This document shows positions 1 to 6,230 of a stretch of 14,999 nt of DNA, piece after piece. The stretch covers positions 1 through 14,999 of the forward strand of contig VFKQ01000352.1 in the NCBI GenBank assembly GCA_009885445.1, in the 5' to 3' direction. The position numbers were made by a program, and so were the translations under genes. The first letter of the stretch is position 1, and each line of letters opens with the position of its first letter. The stretch comes from Anaerolineaceae bacterium. Lineage in GTDB: Bacteria > Chloroflexota > Anaerolineae > Anaerolineales > Villigracilaceae. Below the pieces are notes generated by a model. That model saw only the letters and a program-made list of their open reading frames with translations, did no database searches and had not been told where the DNA came from.

Positions 1-108
1 ACGGTGGAATTGATCGTGCCAGTGGCCCTCGAGCAGGGCTTGAAATTCGCCATCCGCGAAGGTGGCCTGACCGTCGGCGCCGGCGTCATCACCAAGATTC
101 TTGAGTAG
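1..108 (+). CDS. tuf: Elongation factor Tu, C-terminal fragment (5' end outside window)
   Basis: The reading frame is open from base 1 and ends at TAG 106-108, giving the last 35 residues of EF-Tu. The segment ELIVPVALEQGLKFAIREGG followed by TVGAGVITKILE is the typical end of beta-barrel domain 3. EF-Tu is the GTPase that carries aminoacyl-tRNA to the ribosomal A site, and domain 3 contacts tRNA and EF-Ts. Only seven bases separate its stop from rpsJ, so tuf and rpsJ are probably co-transcribed, as in many bacteria where str and S10 operons adjoin. One detail: the usual GGRTVGAG reads GGLTVGAG here. The GTPase domain cannot be judged because it lies outside the window. Confidence 0.95.
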   Translation, partial: TVELIVPVALEQGLKFAIREGGLTVGAGVITKILE

Positions 109-115
109 GCCAGAC

Positions 116-424
116 ATGACTAAACAGAAAATACGCATCCGCCTTAAGGCTTACGATCATCGTGTGCTCGACCAATCCGCCAAGCGGATTGTTGAGACTG
201 CTGAGCGCTCTGGCGCAAATGTTGTTGGTCCCGTACCCTTGCCAACGAAGCTTGAACGCTTTACAATCAGGCGCTCTGCATTCATTGACAAGGACTCGCA
301 TGAACATTTTGAGATTCGCACACATAATCGTTTGATTGATGTGCTTGACCCGGACTCAAAAACGATTGACATGCTCATGCGTTTGAACTTACCTGCGGGT
401 GTGGATATCGAAATAAAAATCTAG
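116..424 (+). CDS. rpsJ: 30S ribosomal protein S10
   Basis: A 102-residue protein, the usual S10 length. It begins MTKQKIRIRLKAYDHRVLDQ and carries the family motifs GPVPLPTK and RTHNRLIDV. S10 sits in the head of the small subunit; in bacteria it also pairs with NusB in transcription antitermination. The ATG at 116 is preferred over an in-frame TTG at 101, because the upstream codons overlap the tuf end and S10 proteins normally start MxxQKIRIRLKAYD. A short purine-rich stretch (GAGTAGG) in the tuf stop region may serve as the ribosome-binding site. The gene is followed by an unusually long 197-base gap before rplC. Confidence 0.97.
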   Translation: MTKQKIRIRLKAYDHRVLDQSAKRIVETAERSGANVVGPVPLPTKLERFTIRRSAFIDKDSHEHFEIRTHNRLIDVLDPDSKTIDMLMRLNLPAGVDIEIKI

Positions 425-430
425 TTTTGA

Positions 431-472
431 TTTTTACGTGCCAGGCGCTCAATAAATGCCTGGCGCAAAAAA
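431..472 (+). promoter_or_regulatory. Long hairpin after rpsJ (T-tract, GC stem, A-tract)
   Basis: Bases 438-447 (GTGCCAGGCG) pair with 457-466 (TGCCTGGCGC) over 10 positions including two G-U pairs, with a nine-base loop. The flanking T run (431-435) and A run (467-472) can extend the stem by about five A-U pairs past a two-base bulge. The tract order (T before, A after) is the reverse of an intrinsic terminator on the + strand. A processing site, a stabilising structure or a weak attenuator is more likely than full termination. Confidence 0.5.
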
Positions 473-544
473 TGTAACAAAACAGCGCAAGAACCTTCTT
501 CTGCGTGGATGCCAACAACCATTCGGCGTCGCGTAAAGAAGATT

Positions 545-617
545 GACTGCACTGTCTCCGAGATGATGCAGTCTAAGCCCAGACTGACAGTCTCGAACCA
601 AACCTTTGAAGGAGACA
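545..617 (+). promoter_or_regulatory. Possible SD-sequestering pseudoknot upstream of rplC
   Basis: GACTGCA (545-551) pairs with TGCAGTC (567-573), making a seven-base-pair stem with a 15-base loop. That loop contains TGTCTCC (553-559), an exact complement of GGAGACA (611-617), which covers the rplC Shine-Dalgarno sequence. A short hairpin AGACT/AGTCT (581-585/589-593) sits between and is compatible with both. An alternative pairing AGTCT/AGACT (570-574/581-585) would break them. The pairings are read directly from the sequence; regulation is inferred. Confidence 0.4.
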
Positions 618-621
618 ACCG

Positions 622-1251
622 ATGTTGAAAGGGCTTATTGGAAAGAAGATCGGCATGACCCAGGTCTTCGATGAGCACGGCGTCGCCTATCCGGTGACGA
701 TCATCGAAGCTGGGCCATGTTTCGTTACACAAGTCCGTAACCCTGAAAATGAAGGCTATGCCTCCATTCAATTGGGTTTTAGTGAAATTCACCCGAAGCG
801 TTTGACCGGCGGCGAGTTGGGCCACCTGAAGGCGAAAGAATTGCCTCCTCTACGCTTCTTGCGCGAATTCACGTCTAAAGAAACTGAAGTCAAAGTGGGT
901 GACAAGGTGACTGTGGATACATTCACCATTGGTGAGCGTGTAGATGTGATCGGCACCAGCAAAGGCAAGGGATTCGCTGGTGTAGTCAAACGCCACCACT
1001 TCCGAGGTGGACCGAAGACCCATGGCGCATCTGATCGCGAACGTGCGCCGGGTTCGAGCGGCGCAACCACAACTCCGGGACGTGTTTATCGCGGCACACG
1101 TCGCTCGGGCCATATGGGCACCGAGCGCGTCACTGTGCAAGGTCTCAAGGTTGTGCTCGTGGATGCAGAACGCAACTTGATTGGTTTGCACGGCGCTGTT
1201 CCCGGCCCCAAGGGCGGGGTGATTATGATCAAACCGGCGCGCAAGCAGTAG
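622..1251 (+). CDS. rplC: 50S ribosomal protein L3
   Basis: This 209-residue protein has the standard length of bacterial L3. It starts MLKGLIGKKIGMTQVFDEHG and carries the family core APGSSGATTTPGRVYRG (142-158) followed by SGHMGTERVTVQ. L3 is an early-assembly 23S rRNA binder whose central extension reaches toward the peptidyl transferase centre. The start is fixed by a strong Shine-Dalgarno sequence, GAAGGAGA at 608-615, six bases before the ATG. The glutamine methylated by PrmB in E. coli L3 (loop GSIGQNQTPG) has no counterpart, since the loop here is GSSGATTTPG. The gene heads the tightly packed block that follows the structured spacer. Confidence 0.97.
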   Translation: MLKGLIGKKIGMTQVFDEHGVAYPVTIIEAGPCFVTQVRNPENEGYASIQLGFSEIHPKRLTGGELGHLKAKELPPLRFLREFTSKETEVKVGDKVTVDTFTIGERVDVIGTSKGKGFAGVVKRHHFRGGPKTHGASDRERAPGSSGATTTPGRVYRGTRRSGHMGTERVTVQGLKVVLVDAERNLIGLHGAVPGPKGGVIMIKPARKQ

Positions 1252-1272
1252 CCGCAAAACTGGAGCAATGGA

Positions 1273-1902
1273 ATGAAAGTAGACGTTTTCAACATGGAAG
1301 GCGAAAAAGTGAAGCAGGTAGAATTGCCCGCCGCTCTCTTTGAGGCCAAAATTAATATTGATTTGATGCACCAGGCTTACATGCGCCAACTGGCAAATGC
1401 GCGCCTGGGAACGCACAAAACAAAAACTCGCGCCGAAGTTTCTGGCGGTGGACGCAAGCCCTGGAAGCAAAAGGGTACGGGACGCGCCCGTCAGGGATCT
1501 ACGCGCGCCGTGCAGTGGGTGGGTGGTGGACGAATCCACACACCTCAGCCGCGCAGCTATGCCCAGCAGATGCCGAAGAAAATGCGTCAGGCGGCGATCC
1601 GCTCGGCGTTGACGGCCAAGGCCGCAGACGCGGGCGTGATTCTCATCGATGAGATAAAACTGGATTCGGGGCGAACCCGCCTCATGTCCGAAGCTTTGAC
1701 GCGCTGGGTGGGCAAAGAGACTGCATTGGTGGTACTGGCTGAAAAGAACGAGCAGTATGAATTGGTCATGCGCTCCACAGTCAATTTACCGGATGCCAAA
1801 GTCTTATTGAGTGGCTACTTGAATATTCGTGATCTGTTGGGTTACAACAAATTGGTCTTGCCGTTGAAGGCGCTTGATGCGCTGACAGCGCAACTTGGAT
1901 AG
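1273..1902 (+). CDS. rplD: 50S ribosomal protein L4
   Basis: At 209 residues this is a normal-length bacterial L4 (uL4). The long basic loop at about residues 56-95 (GGGRKPWKQKGTGRARQG, then GGGRIHTPQPRSY) is the extension that lines the peptide exit tunnel and is a known site of macrolide resistance changes. L4 nucleates 50S assembly, and in E. coli it also represses its own operon at the mRNA level. That makes it a candidate ligand for the upstream leader, by analogy only. GGAG at 1262-1265 lies seven bases before the ATG. The gap to rplC is 21 bases. Confidence 0.97.
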   Translation: MKVDVFNMEGEKVKQVELPAALFEAKINIDLMHQAYMRQLANARLGTHKTKTRAEVSGGGRKPWKQKGTGRARQGSTRAVQWVGGGRIHTPQPRSYAQQMPKKMRQAAIRSALTAKAADAGVILIDEIKLDSGRTRLMSEALTRWVGKETALVVLAEKNEQYELVMRSTVNLPDAKVLLSGYLNIRDLLGYNKLVLPLKALDALTAQLG

Positions 1903-1912
1903 GAGGCGAATC

Positions 1913-2215
1913 ATGACGACTATTTATGATGTGTTGCGCCGTCCGCTGGTTACTGAGAAATCCAATTATCAGTCCAGCAAGTTACAGCAATATACATTTG
2001 AGGTTGCGGTAGTTGCGAATCGCACGATGGTAAAAGATGCTATTGAACTGCTGTACGAAGTGACTGTTGAGCGTGTCAACATAGTTAATGTTCCCGCTAA
2101 GCGCAGTCGGCGCTCGAAGAGTCGACGCTTGACTGTGCGCAAGCCTGGCTTTAAGAAGGCTATTGTTACACTGGCAGAAGGCCAGACTCTAGGAATATTT
2201 GAAGGCGTGCAGTAA
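1913..2215 (+). CDS. rplW: 50S ribosomal protein L23
   Basis: This protein has 100 residues and starts MTTIYDVLRRPLVTEKS, the usual L23 N-terminus. L23 lies at the exit of the peptide tunnel and is the docking site for trigger factor and SRP. The ATG at 1913 is chosen over an upstream in-frame start at 1895, because a perfect AGGAGG (1901-1906) lies six bases before it. The earlier start would also overlap the end of rplD and add non-family residues. The stop codon TAA shares its last base with the rplB start (TAATG), so translational coupling is likely. Confidence 0.96.
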   Translation: MTTIYDVLRRPLVTEKSNYQSSKLQQYTFEVAVVANRTMVKDAIELLYEVTVERVNIVNVPAKRSRRSKSRRLTVRKPGFKKAIVTLAEGQTLGIFEGVQ

Positions 2216-3051
2216 TGGCAGTCAAAAAATATAAACCCATAACGCCCGGTACACGTGGAATGACGGGCTATACCTTCGAAGAAATCACCAAGTCGAAGCC
2301 TGAGCGTTCTTTGTTGCGCGCCCCGCGCCGACACGGAGGCCGTGACTCGTCTGGCCGCATTTCCATTCGTCATCGTGGCGGCGGCGCCAAACACTTTATC
2401 CGCATCGTGGACTTCAAGCGCGAGAAGCGCGGCATTCCCGCCAAAGTGGCCGCGATTGAATACGACCCTAATCGAACCGCGCGCCTAGCTCTGCTTTTTT
2501 ATGCTGACGGCGAGAAGCGCTACATTGTGGCCCCGTTGGATGTGAAAGTGGGCGACATGTTAATGTCTGGCCCAGACGCTGAAATTCGCTCGGGCAACTG
2601 CCTGCCGTTGTCAAACATCCCTGTTGGTTCACTGATTCACAACATCGAAATGAAACCAGGCAAAGGCGGCCAGATGGTGCGCACTGCAGGTGGAGCGGCT
2701 CAATTGCTGGCCAAGGAAGGCGACTTTGCGCAAGTGCGCATGCCCTCCGGTGAAGTTCGTTTGATCTTGCAAGTGTGCTACGCCACCATGGGCCAGGTCG
2801 GTAATTTGGATCACGGCAATATTAAGTTAGGCAAGGCAGGTCGTAATCGCCATAAGGGAATTCGACCTACAGTTCGTGGCTCCGCCATGAGTCCTCGTGA
2901 CCACCCGCACGGTGGTGGAGAAGGCCGTCAGCCTGTTGGTAAACCCGGTCCGCGTACGCCGTGGGGCAAGCCCGCCCTGGGTTATCGCACTCGTCGTAAT
3001 AAGCAGACCACCAAGTATGTTGTCCGCCGCAGAAGCAAGTCCAGCCGCTAG
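2215..3051 (+). CDS. rplB: 50S ribosomal protein L2
   Basis: At 278 residues this matches the common L2 length of about 275. It starts MAVKKYKPITPGTRGMTGYT and has the hallmark RDHPHGGGEG region (228-237). That region includes the conserved histidine, here H230, corresponding to E. coli H229, which has been linked to peptidyl transferase activity and subunit association. L2 is among the most conserved 23S binders and is needed to join 30S and 50S subunits. The C-terminus is strongly basic (KYVVRRRSKSSR). The start overlaps the rplW stop by one base, with GAAGG at 2200-2204 as the probable ribosome-binding site. Confidence 0.98.
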   Translation: MAVKKYKPITPGTRGMTGYTFEEITKSKPERSLLRAPRRHGGRDSSGRISIRHRGGGAKHFIRIVDFKREKRGIPAKVAAIEYDPNRTARLALLFYADGEKRYIVAPLDVKVGDMLMSGPDAEIRSGNCLPLSNIPVGSLIHNIEMKPGKGGQMVRTAGGAAQLLAKEGDFAQVRMPSGEVRLILQVCYATMGQVGNLDHGNIKLGKAGRNRHKGIRPTVRGSAMSPRDHPHGGGEGRQPVGKPGPRTPWGKPALGYRTRRNKQTTKYVVRRRSKSSR

Positions 3052-3072
3052 GCATAAACAAGGAAAGTAACT

Positions 3073-3354
3073 ATGTCTCGATCATTGAAAAAAGGCCCGT
3101 TCATTGAGCCGAAATTGCTCAAGCGAGTGGAAGCCATGAACGCGAAAAATGAAAAGAAGGTGATTCGCACTTGGAGTCGCCCGAGCGTGATTTTCCCGCA
3201 GATGGTGGGTCACACCATTGCGGTCCATGATGGACGCCGCCACGTGCCTATTTACATCACTGAAAACATGGTCGGCCACCGTTTAGGTGAGTTCGCCCCA
3301 ACCCGGACTTTCCGCGGGCACAGCATTAAAGAAGCGGCAGCCCCCTCGGCCTAG
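3073..3354 (+). CDS. rpsS: 30S ribosomal protein S19
   Basis: This 93-residue protein starts MSRSLKKGPFIEPKLLKRVE and has the family segments TWSRPSVIFPQMVGHTIAVH and HRLGEFAPTRTFRGH. The length is typical of S19. S19 sits in the 30S head, forms a unit with S13 contacting the A-site tRNA and the 50S bridge, and binds 16S rRNA. AAGGAA at 3060-3065 precedes the ATG by seven bases. The gene stands in the usual L2-S19-L22-S3 order, 21 bases after rplB and 12 bases before rplV. Confidence 0.98.
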   Translation: MSRSLKKGPFIEPKLLKRVEAMNAKNEKKVIRTWSRPSVIFPQMVGHTIAVHDGRRHVPIYITENMVGHRLGEFAPTRTFRGHSIKEAAAPSA

Positions 3355-3366
3355 GAGCGATGAAAC

Positions 3367-3708
3367 ATGACTGATATTCAAGCACACCTGCGCTATTACT
3401 CGGCCCCGGCCCAGAAAGTCCGTTTAATCGTGGACTTGGTACGCGGCAAAGGCGCGAACGAAGCGCTCGAAATGTTGCGCTTTGAAACCCAAGGCCCGGC
3501 CGAATCGGTGCGTAAACTGCTTTTCTCTGCAGTGGCCAACGCTGAACAAAACTTCGGCGTGAGCCGCGACGATTTGTACGTGGCGAAGATCTCGGCAGAC
3601 GAGGCGCCCACTCGCAAATGGCGTCGCTTTGGCGCCCGTGGACGCTTCAAACCCGTCCTACGCCGTTCCTCCCACGTAACCGTCATCTTGCGCGAACGCG
3701 GTTCATAA
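3367..3708 (+). CDS. rplV: 50S ribosomal protein L22
   Basis: L22 has 113 residues, matching the family. The N-terminal globular part has SAPAQKVRLIVDLVRGKGANEAL, and the long beta-hairpin around residues 79-102 (DEAPTRKWRRFGARGRFKP) reaches into the peptide exit tunnel. The tip of this hairpin is where macrolide resistance mutations and nascent-chain stalling contacts occur in other bacteria. GGAG at 3355-3358, just after the rpsS stop, serves as the ribosome-binding site. L22 contacts all domains of 23S rRNA during assembly. Nothing unusual was seen. Confidence 0.97.
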   Translation: MTDIQAHLRYYSAPAQKVRLIVDLVRGKGANEALEMLRFETQGPAESVRKLLFSAVANAEQNFGVSRDDLYVAKISADEAPTRKWRRFGARGRFKPVLRRSSHVTVILRERGS

Positions 3709-3731
3709 AGAAAAGGACTCAAGGAGAAACT

Positions 3732-4481
3732 ATGGGTCGTAAAGTACATCCAGTCGGCATTCGACTTGGCATTAATACCACGTGGCAGGGCCGCTGGTTT
3801 GCCGAGGGCACGCAATACCGCCAGCAATTGCATCAGGATATGTCCATTCGTTATCTGCTTTTGGGCGGTATGTCTAAGGGCGGCGTGGCGAAATCGATGG
3901 ACGCGCGCAGATTGCGCCGTGAATTGCCTGAGGCGATTCAAAATGAGAAGGCCGGCATTTCGCGCGTAGACGTGGAACGTTACCCGGGCAAGACCAAGGT
4001 ATCCATTCATACAGCCAAGCCGGGTATCCTCATTGGCCGCAAGGGCGAGGGCGTGAAAAAAATCCGCCAGGCACTTGAGACATTAATCGGCAAGAAAGTG
4101 GACCTGGATATCAAGGAAATCACTTCTCCCGACACTGATGCTGTGTTGATTGGCAAGAACATTGCGGACCAATTGGAGCGTCGCATTGCATATCGCCGCG
4201 CAATGAAGCGCGCGATTCAGCAGGCTATGAAGCAGGGCGCTTTGGGCATCAAGATTGAATGCGCCGGGCGCTTGGGCGGAGCCGAAATGGCGCGTAATGT
4301 TGCCTTGCGAGATGGCCGCGTGCCCCTACAGACTTTGCGCGCGAATATGGACTTTGCCCGAACAGAGGCCACCACCACGTATGGACAGATCGGTATCAAG
4401 GTCTGGGTTTATAAGGGCGAAACCGCCCCTGAAGTCGAAGAAAAAACTGCAACGACCGAAGGCGTATACGTCAGCGAGTAA
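3732..4481 (+). CDS. rpsC: 30S ribosomal protein S3, with an internal insertion
   Basis: S3 here has 249 residues against about 210-235 in most bacteria. It starts MGRKVHPVGIRLGI and carries the type II KH RNA-binding loop IGRKG (101-105). The C-terminal domain follows with GRLGGAEMAR, GRVPLQTLRA and TTYGQIGIKVWVYKGE. S3 lines the mRNA entry tunnel with S4 and S5 and has helicase activity there. The ATG at 3732 is set by AAGGAGA a few bases upstream; an open frame from 3618 is just overlap with rplV. Two things are odd: an insertion of about 24 residues near 43-67 compared with E. coli S3, and an acidic tail of about 18 residues. Confidence 0.96.
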   Translation: MGRKVHPVGIRLGINTTWQGRWFAEGTQYRQQLHQDMSIRYLLLGGMSKGGVAKSMDARRLRRELPEAIQNEKAGISRVDVERYPGKTKVSIHTAKPGILIGRKGEGVKKIRQALETLIGKKVDLDIKEITSPDTDAVLIGKNIADQLERRIAYRRAMKRAIQQAMKQGALGIKIECAGRLGGAEMARNVALRDGRVPLQTLRANMDFARTEATTTYGQIGIKVWVYKGETAPEVEEKTATTEGVYVSE

Positions 4482-4511
4482 TCGCCGTCGTTCAAGGAAA
4501 AGGTTCTCATT

Positions 4512-4937
4512 ATGTTAATGCCAAAACGTGTTAAATGGCGCAAGCAGATGCGTGGTCGTATGCGAGGCAAGGCCCTGCGTGGGGCTGAAGTCTCCTTCGG
4601 CGAATACGGTCTGCAGGCGCTGGAGCCGGGCTGGGTGACAGCGCGGCAGATCGAAGCCGGGCGTCGCGTCATCGTGCGCGAAATGAAACGACGCGGCAAG
4701 GTATGGATTCGTATCTTCCCTGCCAAGCCGTACACACACAAGCCACCTGAAACCCGCATGGGCTCTGGTAAAGGCAACGTGGAGTACTACGTGGCCGTAG
4801 TCAAACCCGGACGCATGATGTTCGAGATCAGCGGTTTGCCCGAAGAAGCGGCGATTGCCGCTTTGAAGAGTGCGCAATATAAGTTTTCTATTCGCACCAA
4901 GATTGTCATTCGCCATGAGAGTGGAGGCTCGCAATGA
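4512..4937 (+). CDS. rplP: 50S ribosomal protein L16
   Basis: This 141-residue protein starts MLMPKRVKWRKQMRGRM, the classic L16 opening. It includes the conserved ETRMGSGKGNVEYYVAVVKPG (80-100), the loop that approaches the peptidyl transferase centre and the CCA end of tRNA. The arginine in the TRMG segment (R82) corresponds to the one hydroxylated in E. coli L16. L16 is a late assembly protein needed for tRNA positioning. AAGGAAAAGG (about 4494-4503) precedes the start. The stop codon overlaps the rpmC start in an ATGA arrangement, so the two are likely translationally coupled. Confidence 0.98.
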   Translation: MLMPKRVKWRKQMRGRMRGKALRGAEVSFGEYGLQALEPGWVTARQIEAGRRVIVREMKRRGKVWIRIFPAKPYTHKPPETRMGSGKGNVEYYVAVVKPGRMMFEISGLPEEAAIAALKSAQYKFSIRTKIVIRHESGGSQ

Positions 4938-5143
4938 AAGCCAGTGAGATTCGAGAGATGAAAGCCGAAGAGATTGACATAAAACTGGATGAGGTCCGTG
5001 ATGAGCTTAAGAACCTGCGCTTTAGCCAGGTAAGCGGCCAGTTGACTGACCAGACCCGTTTCCGTGCCTTGCGCCGCGATATCGCCAGAATGTTGACCAT
5101 TGTGAATCAGCGCGCAACGGAAGTGAAAGGTAAAGAAGCATGA
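4934..5143 (+). CDS. rpmC: 50S ribosomal protein L29
   Basis: A small helical protein of 69 residues, usual for L29. It has the antiparallel two-helix pattern and the family-typical LRFSQVSGQLTDQTRFRALRRDIARM. L29 sits near the peptide exit next to L23 and helps form the docking platform for trigger factor. The start overlaps the rplP stop (ATGA, 4934-4937). GGAGG at 4923-4927 lies six bases upstream inside rplP. The end overlaps rpsQ by four bases in the same way. Confidence 0.97.
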   Translation: MKASEIREMKAEEIDIKLDEVRDELKNLRFSQVSGQLTDQTRFRALRRDIARMLTIVNQRATEVKGKEA

Positions 5144-5490
5144 ACAATCGTCGCCGTATCACTGGCCTAGTGACCAGTAACAAGATGACCCGCACCGTGG
5201 TGGTGGAGATCAAGCGCACGTTCCGCCATCCGTTGTACAAGAAAGTGATTTACACCAGCAAGCGTGTAAAGGCTCACGACGAAATCGGTTGCCAGATTGG
5301 CGATCAGGTGCAGATTGTGGAAAGCCGCCCGCTTTCGCGCGACAAGCGCTGGGTGGTTGAGACCGTCGTCAAGCGCGAGATTCGCACGAAGGACGCTGGC
5401 ATTGAAGCCACCGCTTCTGCGGATGTTGACAAGGCTACGCTGACGGGTGTGGTTGAAAAACCTGAGACCGAGAAAGAAGGCATGTCATGA
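5140..5490 (+). CDS. rpsQ: 30S ribosomal protein S17, C-terminally extended
   Basis: S17 usually has about 80-90 residues; this one has 116. The OB-fold core occupies roughly residues 4-82, with GLVTSNKMTRTVVVEIKR, HPLYKKVIYTSKRVKAHDE and GDQVQIVESRPLSRDKRW. S17 binds the 5' domain of 16S rRNA early in assembly. The remaining 34 residues (about 83-116) form a low-complexity tail rich in Ala, Thr, Glu and Lys with no recognised domain. The start overlaps rpmC by four bases, and the stop overlaps rplN by four bases (ATGA at 5487-5490). Confidence 0.96.
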   Translation: MNNRRRITGLVTSNKMTRTVVVEIKRTFRHPLYKKVIYTSKRVKAHDEIGCQIGDQVQIVESRPLSRDKRWVVETVVKREIRTKDAGIEATASADVDKATLTGVVEKPETEKEGMS

Positions 5491-5858
5491 TCCAGCAAGA
5501 GAGTTTTCTAAAGGTGGCTGATAACACCGGCGCCCGCGAAATCCAGGTTATCCATGTTTTGGGCGGTTCGATGCGCCGCTATGGTGCAGTGGGTGATGTG
5601 GTGGTGGCGGCGGTCAAATCTGCCGCACCGACCGGCTCGGTCAAGAAGAGTGAAGTGGTGCGCGCCGTTGTGGTGCGTTGCACCAAAGAATGGCGCCGCG
5701 AAGACGGATCCTACATCCGTTTTGATGATAATGCGGCGGTCATTCTCGATGCAGATGGCGAGAACCCTAAAGGAACGCGCATCTTTGGACCCGTTGCCCG
5801 CGAATTACGCGAAATGGGCTTTATGAAAATCGTTTCGCTGGCTCCAGAAGTTCTCTAG
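5487..5858 (+). CDS. rplN: 50S ribosomal protein L14
   Basis: At 123 residues this is the standard length. It starts MIQQESFLKVADNTGAREIQ and carries GTRIFGPVARELRE near the end, both diagnostic for L14. L14 forms intersubunit bridges with 16S rRNA, contacts L19, and is the binding target of the silencing factor RsfS in other bacteria. GAAGG (5476-5480) lies six bases before the ATG inside the rpsQ end. An ATG at 5482 belongs to the rpsQ frame and is not used. Nothing is unusual apart from the four-base overlap with rpsQ. Confidence 0.98.
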   Translation: MIQQESFLKVADNTGAREIQVIHVLGGSMRRYGAVGDVVVAAVKSAAPTGSVKKSEVVRAVVVRCTKEWRREDGSYIRFDDNAAVILDADGENPKGTRIFGPVARELREMGFMKIVSLAPEVL

Positions 5859-5878
5859 GCCAGCGCGGGAGCGGTCGT

Positions 5879-6211
5879 ATGAATGTGAAGATTAAAAAAG
5901 GCGATACCGTTGAGGTAATCAGCGGCAAGTTGGAAGACAAAGGCAAACGCGGCGAGGTGCTTAGCATCCTGCCGTCGGTGCGCCGCATTGTGGTGCAGGG
6001 CGTCAACATCCGTACCAAGCATAAGAAACAGGTACAGACCCAGGCCGGGCGCAATATTCAGGCTGGGCGTGTCAAGTTTGAGGCGGCCTTTGATATTTCA
6101 AATATCATGTTGGTCTGCCCCAAGTGCAGTGAAACCACCCGTGTCGCTGTTCAACGCGATGAGGCTGGTCCGCACCGGGTTTGCAAGCAGTGCGAATCGG
6201 TGATTGATTAA
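5879..6211 (+). CDS. rplX: 50S ribosomal protein L24 with zinc-ribbon-like C-terminus
   Basis: This protein of 110 residues has an N-terminal KOW domain (IKKGDTVEVISGKLEDKGKRG, about 4-25) followed by the usual GVNIRTKHKK stretch (41-50). Its C-terminal part has two CxxC pairs: C80/C83 (CPKC) and C102/C105 (CKQC). Such a zinc-knuckle tail is known in L24 of many deep-branching bacteria and is absent from E. coli L24. L24 starts 50S assembly and later sits near the exit tunnel. GGGAG at 5867-5871 lies seven bases before the ATG. Confidence 0.96.
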   Translation: MNVKIKKGDTVEVISGKLEDKGKRGEVLSILPSVRRIVVQGVNIRTKHKKQVQTQAGRNIQAGRVKFEAAFDISNIMLVCPKCSETTRVAVQRDEAGPHRVCKQCESVID

Positions 6212-6230
6212 TCCGGGTTGGAGCAAACTG

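Larger units (their letters stand above)
425..621 (+). promoter_or_regulatory. Structured leader between rpsJ and rplC
   Basis: This 197-base spacer is the longest gene-free stretch in the window, and most other gaps here are under 30 bases. It holds a long hairpin near its 5' end (438-466). Nearer the rplC start it holds a group of mutually exclusive inverted repeats (545-593) and a seven-base complement of the rplC Shine-Dalgarno sequence (553-559 against 611-617). No convincing sigma70 promoter was found. Ribosomal-protein operons commonly have autoregulatory mRNA structures of this kind (L4, S8 and S4 in E. coli). That this one binds a ribosomal protein is inference from layout only. Confidence 0.45.

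Noticed and set aside
427..456. TTGATT (427-432) and AATAAA (451-456) as a promoter after rpsJ
   Set aside because: Both boxes match only four of six consensus bases with an 18-base spacer, and both lie in the hairpin region. It is too weak to call.
438..466. Rho-independent terminator after rpsJ
   Set aside because: The stem is strong but is followed by A's, not T's, on the + strand. On the - strand it is likewise followed by A's. Termination cannot be supported.
456..536. A 26-codon ORF (ATG 456, TAA 534-536) in the rpsJ-rplC spacer, possible leader peptide
   Set aside because: It has no ribosome-binding site, its start lies in the hairpin region, and the product (MPGAKNVTKQRKNLLLRG and on) has no recognised pattern such as repeated regulatory codons.
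543..571. TTGACT at 543-548 as a -35 box for a promoter of rplC
   Set aside because: At 16-18 bases downstream the best hexamers (around ATGCAG) match TATAAT poorly. The sequence is better explained by the inverted repeats.
421..825. Minus-strand open frame across the rpsJ-rplC spacer and the start of rplC
   Set aside because: Its upstream half lies opposite rplC, its protein resembles no family I know, and it has no clear ribosome-binding site. Minus-strand open frames of this size occur opposite most genes here.
3618..3731. Longer S3 starting upstream inside rplV
   Set aside because: The S3 family starts MGRKVHP or MGQKVHP, which fits ATG 3732 with a good AAGGAG upstream. The upstream codons simply overlap rplV in another frame.
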